From contig OZ038439.1 in assembly GCA_964036275.1 (NCBI GenBank), positions 5,661,912 to 5,725,911 on the forward strand: 64,000 bases of DNA, given 5' to 3'. Positions 44,465 through 54,202 of this stretch are shown here, piece by piece. Origin of the DNA: Litoditis marina. Lineage: Eukaryota > Nematoda > Chromadorea > Rhabditida > Rhabditidae. Every line of letters starts with the position of its first letter. Within the stretch, counting starts at the first letter, position 1. The position numbers were made by a program, and so were the translations under genes. The notes under the pieces were generated by a model. That model did no database searches, was not told the DNA's origin, and saw only the letters and a program-made list of their open reading frames with translations.

Positions 44465-46130
44465 GAAATGATCCCGTACACTAACAGTCATACATCGATT
44501 AACGGAAGAGCATAGCAAAAATTGACTGCCAGAAAAATTAAACGATATATTTCCATAACTGCCAGCATGATCCGCGTGAAACAGCCTAAATACTTGAGCT
44601 AGCCTCGCCTGATAGTCACACTCACACTCCAGCTGGGTTAGTCTTCTATCTCAATAAAGGAATCCAAACTTCAATTTTAAAACCTCAAGTTCATGACTTT
44701 AAGTCCGAAATTTTCCAAAAAAAAACGGGGCCCAGATTAGATTTTGCAAAAAAACATCCCGTTCACTCAGGTCTTTGGCTATTTCCCCACTTTTTCATGA
44801 TCATGATCATACGCGAATTCGCGAATAATATTAGCTATACCCGTGCTATTTAATGGTTTTCAACCACAGTTAGTGCCAACTCTAATATTTACGTATGAAA
44901 TGAGAAACGTGGGGTGCGTCTGACTCTTTTTGCGAAAATTTCTCAGAATAAATCAAAAAGTCACCGCTTTTCAACAGTAAACGGCGCACAATCAACTAAT
45001 AATACTTTTCACCAATCTATAGTGCTAACCCTCTCAACAAACAAACATTACATATTGATGGATGTTAACTACAATTGACCTTAATACGGAAAAGGGAATA
45101 TCCACTCACTTCTCCTTATTGCTGCCAGACCCAGAAAGACAATCCCTCATCGAAAAAGTCCATCATCGCTAGAAATTGCTGACATCGAAAGAGAAAAGAG
45201 ATGACCCTCTGTAAATAGAAGGTTATGCTTAGAACGAACTTTAAATCATAGAAATTGAAAAGTTTCTTAAACAAAACACAGATGTTTACATCAACTATTT
45301 TATGAAGGACACGGGCCAGTCCAACTGGTCTAAGAAATTTTCTCATTGGATTCATACTTCGTTACGATACACTACTAGAAAGGCCCGACTATTCGAGTAT
45401 TTAGTTTTTATATTTAAACACGGAAAAATGATGATTTTCAGATTTCACAGAAAAACCGTTCAATTCCGCAATCACATATCGCGTTAGACCCCAGCATTTA
45501 TAGCAACCATACTTCGGCAAACTTAAAAAACCCAGGGAAAAAAATAAACAAACGAGCTCTATTTCAGCTTCACAATCTTGTAGTTTTTTTCGGAAATATA
45601 TGACCCTCGGGTTGAATTTGAGAATCGCACCGCTTTTGCTCACTCAGCTATACATTCTCTTCGAAACGAAGGAGATAAAAACAAAAAAACCATCCTACCT
45701 ACTCAGAAATCCATTGAATGTATTTTATTCCTTTACTGTGATGCTGCACAGTCTCCCATTGACTGAAAAACATGAGTTACAACCTATACACATGAAGGAT
45801 ACCAGAATACACAATAAAAAAGTCTGCAAAATAAAAAAAAAATAGAAAACTAAATATTTAATTCAAAAAATTTTGATACCGTAATCAAGATGCCTGCACG
45901 AAAATAGCCTGTTCATTTGCGCAGTGTATTTCGGGCGCGACGGCATCAAATTAAGTTGGCTTGCAAAGGGAGACTTGAAGGAAATAAAGTTCACTGACTT
46001 TCAGTTAACAAAAACCATACTGAACGTGTAGATTATTGGCTGCTGAGAACACAGAAAACATACACACTCCGAGTCTGATGGTTGTCATCGAACGTTCACA
46101 AAAAAAAAGCTTAACCACACAAACCACATT
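44465..46130. other. Unassigned sequence
   Basis: No exon or repeat that I can support, apart from weak similarity of 44660-44700 to the duplicated unit before it. Confidence 0.4.
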
Positions 46131-46135
46131 CCTTC

Positions 46136-46395
46136 TTGAAGTATCTCTCACTTTCTCTCTGTAGCTCCCTTCTCCCTTCCTTCCATTTCTTTCTCTCGCT
46201 CTACCTATCACTCTCTCTCTCTTTCTCTCCCTCTCTTACTCCCTCCATCTTTTCGCTTTCCTTCTCACTAACTCTGTCTCTCTTCTTCCTTTCTCTCAAC
46301 TCTCGTCTTCCATCTCTCACTCCCTCGCCTCTCTCTCTCTCTCTCTTTCTATTTCTCTCTCTTGCTCTTAGTCACTTCTCTCTCTCTATGTCTCT

Positions 46396-46489
<94 letters not shown>

Positions 46490-46745
46490 GCCTCACTGTA
46501 TCTGTGTTTTCTTTTTCTCTCTCACTCCCTCCTGTTCTTTCATTCTTTTCGTTCAACTCCCATCTTTGAACTCTCATCACCCCTTTGCCTCTCATTTTCA
46601 CTCTCTCTCTTTCTCTTTTTCTCTCTCACTCTCTCTCTCTCTCTCTCTCCTCTTATACCTTCTCTCTCTATTTCTCTCTCTCGCTCTCTCTCTCTTGGCT
46701 TCTCCTCCACTTCCTTATCCCTCTCTCGTCCTTTCCTCTGTCTCT
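46136..46745. repeat. CT/GA microsatellite, about 600 bp
   Basis: Imperfect CT-rich sequence with a long pure (CT)n core at about 46401-46485. The Ser-Leu open frames in all three + frames are artefacts of the repeat. Confidence 0.95.
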
Positions 46746-46753
46746 CATCTTCC

Positions 46754-47042
46754 GGGCCAATTCACTGGAGAACCGGGTCCTTCCCGAACCGAACCGCGAA
46801 CCGGTCACTGGAAAACCGAACCGACCGGTTCTCCAGGAAACGGATGGAAACTAACCGGCGATCTACTTGTTTTACTTTGTATACTATTTGTTTGTGCAAA
46901 TCTTGATTAATATCGTTCGGTTCAAACCTTTCACTGGAGAACCGGTCGATTGAGAATAAGCGGTTCGCGGATCGGTTCGGTTCTCCAGTGACCGGTTAGC
47001 GGTTCGGTTAGGGAAGGACCCGGTTCTCGAGTGAATTCGCCC
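46754..47042. mobile_element. Foldback element with GGTTCGGTTCTCC repeats
   Basis: 46755-46825 and 46965-47041 are inverted copies, with GGGCCAATTCACTGGAGAACC at one end. They are built of GAACCG/CGGTTC words; the spacer is AT-rich. It abuts the CT tract. Confidence 0.85.
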
Positions 47043-47113
47043 ATCTCCCGTTTTCTCAGTGAGAATAGCCAACGAAATCACCCTTTGATTTCTGACGACT
47101 AGACGCGCTGCAA

Positions 47114-47175
47114 ATGCCGACTGGTCGCAAAGCTAAGCGTGCCGGTAGGGTGCAACTGGAGCGCAACCAGTCGGC
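47114..47175. repeat. Small inverted repeat
   Basis: TGCCGACTGGT and ACCAGTCGGCA flank about 40 bp, part of a GC-richer block continuing to 47230. Confidence 0.6.
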
Positions 47176-47509
47176 AAATGGGCGGGGCTTAGCAAAAAGG
47201 GGCGTAACCGTGCAGGCACTCGGCAAAATCTTCTCAGAGTTGGAACCATTGGAGAGAATGACGTGGTAATCCATTGCCCTTTTTTCTTCCAATATGCATT
47301 ATTCGATAAATACATGAAGACGTTAGAGTAGTATCCCACACTATCTCCTTCCGCTAAAATTATTCATAAGTCGAGGTAGTCAACATCTTGTCAATATAAA
47401 TTTATGTGTCCCAACTGGCTATATTTCTTGCTACGTTGCACTTACAATGTCGCAATACGTAACTTTTTGATTCAACACAGCTGCACATCAGTGAAAAGTG
47501 GTCACAGTG

Positions 47510-47690
47510 TTTCTATAACGACGAGTAAACCACTAGTGAACTCCTACCACACCCCTATTCTACTACTAGTAAACTACTCGTTTTCTTGTAGTAATGTGGG
47601 CGTAGGGGAGGAGTTAAACTATAGTTCTACTCCTACCAAACTACTAGTCAGATGGTAGTCAGCTACTAGTTTATCTGTGGTAAAAGTCAA
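47510..47690. repeat. ACTACTAGT-rich repeat
   Basis: The words CTACTAGT, ACTACTCG and CTCCTAC recur many times with local inverted symmetry around 47585. Related words reappear at 48060-48140, 48255-48310 and 50330-50370. Confidence 0.6.
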
Positions 47691-47794
47691 TTTTGAAAAA
47701 TATAAAATGAAATAAAAACAAATTAATTTTTTAGGATCATTTATCTCCTATAACTAGTCAGGTGACCCTCTATTGGACTACTCCGTCATTTACA

Positions 47795-47862
47795 ATGCGA
47801 GACTCGAACTCTCGAGCTCTCGCTTCTGAAGCGAGGCACTTACCACTGCGCCACGCTGCTGA
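47795..47862 (-). repeat. tRNA-like sequence 4
   Basis: On the minus strand: A box GTGGCGCAGTGGTAAGTG, a perfect 5-bp anticodon stem CTCGC/GCGAG with loop TTCAGAA, and B box GTTCGAGTC. This is the best fold of the five tRNA-like sequences. The loop would give anticodon CAG (Leu), but there is no long variable arm and the acceptor stem is poor. Pseudo-tRNA or SINE head is preferred. Confidence 0.5.
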
Positions 47863-48063
47863 TGTATGAGGGCGGGCCACAATCGTATACGATTACAGGC
47901 GCGCTTTACTGTTCAGCGCTCACTATGGACTAACGTGAATGCGCCACGAGCCCTAAGAAAAAACCTTATACTTGAGCCCGTTATATAGTAGCACTAATTC
48001 GATAGAAATTTTACCATTTTATGAATGTTCAACACTTTCCTGCCTAGTTAGAGTACTACAGGT

Positions 48064-48137
48064 TTCTACTAGCCTACGAGTAAGTTACTACTAGCCTACG
48101 AGTAAGTTACTACTAGCCTACGAGTAAGTTACTACTA
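48064..48137. repeat. Tandem 22-bp repeat, about 3.3 units
   Basis: TACTACTAGCCTACGAGTAAGT is repeated head to tail without change. Confidence 0.95.
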
Positions 48138-49023
48138 ACGGTCTACGTGGTTATAATGCCTCCAAATCACTGTGATTTAAATTCTGAGGAGATGATGTAA
48201 CGTGAACAAAATAGTTTCAGACTGCCAGAATGCATTTTTTAATTTGACGTCCGTATTTACTACTAGTTTTCTACCAGGGACACCCCTACTTTACTACGAG
48301 AGTACACCTCCTGGCGCTGTAGCAATCTCCCCATACCTCGTGAGGTCACCTCATGAGCTAACTCACCAGCTAGCTCACGAGCTTACCTCATGAGGTTACT
48401 ATGCTTAACCATTGTAAATTTGAGAACTGGTCAGCTACATGGGAAGTACCTCACCAACTTTTTACGCGCAGTCTCGCTGACCAGTAAGCTGGCGAGGTGC
48501 GCAGCAGCGAGAGAGTGTGCTATTCAGAGAGGACAGAGGGGCGAAAAGCGCCACACGATCAAATCAACGGAGACCATGTTTTGTTGGTGAGGTGGCTGGT
48601 GAGGTGGATCAGCTTCCTTTTTCCTTTCATATTGAAGTTTCTCATTGTTGTGTTCATTAATCCGCACTACTAAACTACTTTTTTGTTTCTTTTAACATAC
48701 TTTTTCTCAAATAGTATGTTTCGGCCAATTATGTTTCTGCATTTCGAATGTAATTATGTATAAATAGATTCAAATAGGTTTCGTTTTTCTCGCTAATCGT
48801 GTTTTATCAAGAAAAACTAAATTGTTCTAGACATTTGAAAAGTGCGAGATTGGATTGTGCATTCTCCATTCCCGTTGACTTATTCTTTTCTATATTCCAT
48901 TCAGTTTAATCTCAAAAGCTAATTGTTTTCCATTTCTCTCTGTTTTTCATATGATTTCTGTTAGGTATATCTCGTATGCTATACTTTCAGCTCGGGACTG
49001 CAAGATAATACGGTTGGAACGGT

Positions 49024-49368
49024 GAATAGAAAAGGGGACGAAGGTGAAAGGGGACGAGGGGGGGACGAGGGTGAAAGGGGACGGGGGATATGGCAAAGGG
49101 GACGAGGGCTGAGGCAAAGGGGACGAGGGGTGGATTGATAATTAGAGGGAAATCAAGTCAAATTTAGTTTCCGATTACTCCATAATACTTTCCTTGTTCT
49201 GTATCTTTATTATTGATTCATCTTTTCCCCTTTCTACGATACCGAAGAGTGTTTTTTTTGCATCAGCCCTCGTCCCCTTTGCCTCAGCCCTCGTCCCCTT
49301 TGCCATATCCCCCGTCCCCTTTCACCCTCGTCCCCCCTCGTCCCCTTTCACCCTCGTCCCCTTTCCTA
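49024..49368. mobile_element. Foldback made of AAAGGGGACGAGGG minisatellite
   Basis: Arms 49024-49130 and 49262-49368 are inverted copies of a decamer-rich sequence (AAAGGGGACGAGGG, GATATGGC, TGAGGC). The purine-only strand switches sides at the 130-bp spacer. Triplex or hairpin formation is plausible. Confidence 0.9.
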
Positions 49369-49693
49369 TTGGCCGGTTGGAACAACAAAGTTCACAGTTT
49401 GAAGTTTGAAGAGTGAGAAGAAGGAAGCTCGAAGTATTTTGATAGTTTTTTGGTGTTACTATAAAAGGGTATTTAATGAATAAAAGAGTGTTCATTTCAA
49501 TTTCTTCATTTTGTTTGTCATTTATGAGAACTTCGGTTCTCGGAATCTTATGGTAGTGAATGTATTTCAAAAGCTTAGCTAAAACTATCCTTTCAATATA
49601 GTTTGTTTCTTTCGCTTTGAGACTTGACATTTCTCAAAAATGTAAATGCCGCATGAACTGGTATATCACGCCTCCTCTCTCTTCTAAAAACGT

Positions 49694-49762
49694 GTCAAAT
49701 TAGCGCAGTGGCTAGTGAGTTGGACTACCAGACTGAGGTCGCAGGTTCGAATCCTCCAGTTG
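49694..49762 (+). repeat. tRNA-like (SINE head) sequence 5
   Basis: A box TAGCGCAGTGGCTAGTG (49700-49716) and exact B box GGTTCGAATCC (49744-49754), followed by a T-run. The anticodon arm pairs imperfectly. Confidence 0.5.
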
Positions 49763-50369
49763 AATTTTTTTTCACGTACTTCGCCAATATATGAATTGTT
49801 CGTCTAGAAATTGTTTATAGTTCCAATTTCAACTAGAGTTGCGAAAAATCATTCTTGTTACTGATTATTTCTATGGAAATTATTCAAAATGGAAAGTTTA
49901 TATACAAATTATTCATACAGAAATGTTTCAATATGAATTTTTCATATGAGTTACTCAAATTGAAAATTTGAATTGTAATTATCCATGAGTACTAAATACG
50001 TTGTCTCCATGAAAATGTGGATAGATGCGTCAAATCGGGTTTTCCTCTTAAATTTAGCATCTTCACAGAGATATTTTATGAACGTGTGTTTGTGCTAGTA
50101 TGTGTAAGATGTTCGAAAATCTTGGCCTCACATATTTAGTTTTGTTCAATACGCAACATTTGGTGAAAACAGTTCCCTCTCACTTTGAATTTCAGTGGAA
50201 AAAAGTGAGTATTGATCGAAAAACTGGTGAGCTGACGAGGAGCTCGTCAGTTCCTCATGAACCTCGTCAGTAGACCTCATGAGGTTTCACTCACGAGATC
50301 TCACCAGTTTTCGAGGGATTGCTACAGCGCCTGTACTACTACTACTAGTTTACTACGAGTTTACCTGTA

Positions 50370-50820
50370 GTCCCAGATTTTTTTATGGTGGGAGGGGAAG
50401 GACGAAGTGTTTGAGTTGTGTTTGATCTCAGAGTTTTTAGAAACAGTACAGGTCGTGATTGAGTGTGCAACAAAAATAGGACAATACGTCTGTTTGCACA
50501 ACTGTTCATTACGTGCGTACAAAAACGATTACATAATTCATGATGAACTAGCATCCAGTGTACTTGGACGTTTTGGAACGTTGTGCGAACAGGTGTGTTG
50601 TTCTATTTTGTCGCACACTCATTCGCAACCTCTTATCACATTTTTGCTGAAGCCGAACAGAGTTATCACCTCACACTTCGTAGTCTTCCTCAACCCCTTG
50701 TTCCACTAATTTTTCTCTTTTTGCTAGTTGTAGTATGCCTTAAAATCTAAAACCCTCTTATGTTTTGCTTCTTCCAATTATATCTGAGCTTAGTGAAAAA
50801 TAACAGTCAGTACAGCACGT
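50370..50820. other. Unassigned sequence
   Basis: An open + frame of 100 codons (50407-50709) has no supporting splice or domain signal and is not accepted as a gene. Confidence 0.35.
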
Positions 50821-50834
50821 CAAGCTGTTTTTTT

Positions 50835-51300
50835 CAGCACGAATGGGCGCCAGCGTCTGGCGCCGCCCGTCGATAGTCGTAACCACAGTTATTTGCACAA
50901 ACTAGCCCGACACATTCGAAACGTTCTCAATGTTTAGTCGTTGAGAACCACGATCTTTACCTCTGGCGCCAACTGGCGAAGAGTACAAAGAGTAGAACTG
51001 AGGGCGTTGAATGTGAAGAAAAAACTATGTTCCCTATGTTCAACTTACACCCATTTATATTATATCTGTGGAAAATTCAAGTCATTGTTTTTATTCGGCG
51101 CCAATGGGCGCCATTAGACGCCTGAAAGGTGCAATCGGTAATATGGTGAATAACAAACTGTTATTTCTACCTATATTTATTGTTTATACCTCTGACAAAA
51201 GACCAGTCATTAGTGCTTTGCAACTTTTTTAACCATTTTTTTCTCGCACGTTTTTATTAAAGCTTTCGCCAACAGGCGCCCGCGTTAGGCGCAATAGCTA
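50835..51300. repeat. GGCGCC-rich segment
   Basis: The palindromic core GGCGCC occurs at least five times in 470 bp of otherwise AT-rich DNA, often as a close pair: GGGCGCCAGCGTCTGGCGCC, GGCGCCAATGGGCGCC, AGGCGCCCGCGTTAGGCGC. Another pair lies at about 52260-52275. Confidence 0.65.
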
Positions 51301-51360
51301 GTCATGACACCATGTTCCATGAAATAGTTGAATTGATGACCTATGATAACCTCTGTGCGA

Positions 51361-51930
51361 AATCGCGCGCAGCGCGAAGCGCTGTGCGTGATTTGTTATT
51401 GGTCTGGCTAATGCGCGCTTTCATTTTTTAGTTTCACCTCAAAGAGCTTCACTGATGAAAACCAAAAGTTTTAAGGATTTGTGCATTCTCTGTAGGGCAT
51501 TTCGAACCTGTGTCAAGTTTAAACAGAATCAGTCCAGTTTGAGCAAAGTTATCACGCTATGCGCTTCATTCAGAGCGCCGACTTCCGTTGCAAGTAACAT
51601 GTGCGCACTTCTGGCATTTTTTTATGTGTGAACCGATTTTGCTGAAAACGTGGAGCATGGTAGATCTTCCAGTCGATCCACAAGGGCACTGAACAAAATT
51701 CGAAAAAAATATGTTTCCCGTCGAGTTATGGGTGTTAGAAAATGTTTCTGCGTCTCTTCATTTCGTGCACTCTCTCACTCTCTATCTCTGTCGGGGTGAA
51801 TACAATTTTTGTTATAACTCAGTTCACTCCTAACAAATTTAAGTGAACTTGAAATATGATAGTATCAAGACATATGCTTCGTTTATTTGAGGTATAAATA
51901 TTCTGATGATGACGTCATTCAGTATTAGTT
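51361..51930 (+). repeat. Dispersed repeat family 4, copy B
   Basis: Same head (CGCGCAGCGCGAAGCGCTGT) and body as copy A, with one TGACGTCA near its end (51911-51918). It lacks the tandem 130-bp units. Orientation is the same as copies A and C. Confidence 0.85.
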
Positions 51931-52639
51931 CCCGGTTGATCACAAGTCACAGCTTTTTGGATCAGATAAATTACGGAATTTGAAAATAATGAGCGGAGTT
52001 ATTGTAGTCTACACAATTATTCGGCTAATACTTGTGATCTACCGTGAACTAGTTAGCAAAATATTTTTCTTTTTTTGTGGCATCATCACTTTAAAATAAT
52101 CACTCTCTGTATTTTACCCTTTTTGTTGCAGTATCCCTAGAAGTTCTACCGTCCTTGAGTAGCTCGTACGAATCAGACAACTGTTGGTACCCCACTTTTT
52201 GATGAATCTAGATTCATTTCACTTATGAGAACATAATTTTCTTTTTTTGCCCCATTTGGAGCCCGCGCCAGGCGCCAGACACTGCACACTTCGCGCACTG
52301 AGCTACCTTTGGGGTTCTCACACGTGTGCCGGACGAGAGATACGGGAGATGAGTTGTCTTGAAAGTAAAACATTTTGTTTTTCTACTCAAAAACAACTTT
52401 TGGCAAACAAACATTAGATAAAACTCCCGAAATACGAGGACTTTTCAGTGATTAATCAAAACTATTGAAGGACGCCAGACATCAATAATATTTTCGGAGA
52501 AAATAATAATAAATGAGATAGGAACTATGGAAATTGAAATCAATTGCCTATTTAACATTGCTGTAAACAAATATTGGCAATGTTTACATACGAAAAATGT
52601 TTAATTTTTCAAAGTGTCCAATTTTTAATCGTTCAGTTC

Positions 52640-52702
52640 CTTTTTTCTAGAGAGAGGTTGAGAGGAAGAGAGAGAGAGAGACAGAGACAGAGAGAGAGGG
52701 GA
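52640..52702. repeat. GA microsatellite
   Basis: Short interrupted GA/CAGAGA tract. Confidence 0.8.
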
Positions 52703-52949
52703 TAGTGATTTCACATACCAATTGAGTTATCTATGTTCTCACTATTGTTTTTACAGTATGAATGCACCATGAACGAATCTGTCTCCTGATCTACATACCA
52801 ATCTACATACCATCAAACAATAATAATAATACTCCTCTGAGCTTTCCTTTTGATTCTTCCGCGTTCACATTTTTGTCTAATACTTTTTACTATAATTGAA
52901 ACACGATTCGATGAAATCATAACACCCCTTTGCCTGGTCGTGAGCGGTG

Positions 52950-54085
52950 ACCCCTCTCTCGATTGATTATCATGCCCTCGCCTCGTCCGAAAATGGTACC
53001 ATCTCGAACCCATTTTTCCACCATTTTGAGTGAAATCAAAACACTCAACTCCAAAATCGACAGTGTGACCCAATCTCTGCCCACCATTATTCAATCTCAA
53101 CTACACCATTTCAACGATCGCCGATGTCTCACTATTTATGGTCTACCAGAGGATTCCACAACAAAGAAAAAGGTGAATGCAATTTTCAATTTGGTGTCCA
53201 TCTCTCCATCTAATGTCTCAATTCTCCACCGTTTGGGAAAACCACGTCAAGATGGCTTATCTCGTCCACTCGAAATTTCTATCAAAGATGGTATTCCGTT
53301 TCCTCGTCTAATTGATCTATCTACTGCGATGAAATGTGATGCTTCTATGTCAACTTATCTTGTTCGGAAGTTCGAGACCCCGGAACAGCGCAAGGCCGGA
53401 TTCTTCGCCAGACAATCGAAACGAGACGCCGCCCGAGCTGAGGTCACCGACCAAACTACAACTCTGCCAAATCCTGCTGACGCCAACCTACAAACTGATA
53501 TGGAGGTAATTGAGCAACCTAGAAATCTTCTTCCTCCCTCAGTTAACGAATTTTCTTCTACTCCAACTCTCTGTGAACCTGAACCCATTGAAATCAAAAC
53601 TGAGCCAGTTCCTAAACGTGTGTTTCCGCCACCATCTTCTGTTTCCACGGTTATTACTATTCCTCCTGTTTCCACAATAGCCTCTCTTGATTGGCCCTCT
53701 CTCCAGAAAGTTCAAAAGGCCGTTTCTCAGTTGCATTTGATGTGTAGAGATGAAACACGTTTCCGTTATAGTGCTTTCTATCGTTACTATAAAGCTGATC
53801 CTCATCTGGCCCCATTTATATCTGATGTGTACTTTGCTCGCTACGGTTTTCGTTTTCACATCAACCCATTATGGAAACCACTTCCACCTCGTCAATAGAC
53901 ATGTCATGTTACTAAATCAGTTTGTGTTTATTTCTAAATTAGTTTTCTCCTCAAATTTATGCAATTCTATGTATTGCTCTCTGTTTTACTAGCCTTAAAC
54001 ATCAATTCATAAGTTATCAAATCGTCCCTCACTTGATTGTTATACAGTGTGTTGATAAACTCATTATTATTATTAATATTCTGAT
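52950..54085 (+). mobile_element. ORF1-only retroelement, longer copy
   Basis: Contains the full 308-codon ORF (52972-53898), a 180-bp 3' UTR and a terminal (ATT)n tail (54065-54080), like the copy at 34144-35011. There is no RT frame in either. The 5' boundary and target duplication were not found. It lies antisense to lectin copy 3, just beyond its last recognisable exon. Confidence 0.65.
52972..53898 (+). CDS. ORF1-like protein of retroelement
   Basis: 308 codons, intact, ATG to TAG. Residues about 15-45: a helical/coiled-coil segment (FSTILSEIKTLNSKIDSVTQ). About 47-110: RRM-like core starting RCLTIYGLPED and ending HRLGKPRQDGLSRPLEISIK, matching the layout of LINE ORF1 proteins. About 140-160: RKAGFFARQSKRDAARAEV. 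A Pro/Thr/Ser-rich middle follows, then a C-terminal block with SQLHLMCRDETRFRYSAFYR. ORF1 proteins bind element RNA and act as chaperones. The C-terminus is unrelated to that of the 34-kb copy, and no ORF2 follows. The open frame suggests recent activity in trans. Confidence 0.65.
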   Translation: MPSPRPKMVPSRTHFSTILSEIKTLNSKIDSVTQSLPTIIQSQLHHFNDRRCLTIYGLPEDSTTKKKVNAIFNLVSISPSNVSILHRLGKPRQDGLSRPLEISIKDGIPFPRLIDLSTAMKCDASMSTYLVRKFETPEQRKAGFFARQSKRDAARAEVTDQTTTLPNPADANLQTDMEVIEQPRNLLPPSVNEFSSTPTLCEPEPIEIKTEPVPKRVFPPPSSVSTVITIPPVSTIASLDWPSLQKVQKAVSQLHLMCRDETRFRYSAFYRYYKADPHLAPFISDVYFARYGFRFHINPLWKPLPPRQ

Positions 54086-54202
54086 TCTTATTCTTAATTC
54101 TCGATTAATAATCTTCATCCCAGAAAGCGGAATCACTCCTTGGCTACGAAAGTGATTGCGACATAATTTGAAAGAAAAATCCTGTGACTGAAATGGGAAT
54201 AC

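Larger units (their letters stand above)
48255..50372. mobile_element. Possible composite element with inverted ends
   Basis: TACTACTAGTTTTCTACC..GGCGCTGTAGCAATC (48255-48330) is matched in inverted form by GATTGCTACAGCGCC...TACTACTACTAGTTTACTACG (50322-50355). Inside each end are clusters of CTCATGAGG/CTCACGAG/CTGACGAG words. The 2.1-kb body includes another foldback (49024-49368) and a tRNA-like sequence. No transposase frame was seen. Confidence 0.45.

Noticed and set aside
46136..46910. Ser-Leu-rich open frames of up to 256 codons; similar ones at 298-516 and 4929-5160
   Set aside because: Translation of CT/GA microsatellites.
47795..47862. Functional tRNA-Leu(CAG) on the minus strand
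   Set aside because: Good anticodon arm and B box, but no long variable arm as leucine tRNAs need and no convincing acceptor stem.
52245..52330. Sixth tRNA-like sequence on the minus strand (TAGCTCAGTGCGCGAAGTG)
   Set aside because: Good A box, but the B-box position reads GGGCTCCAAATGG, too far from consensus.
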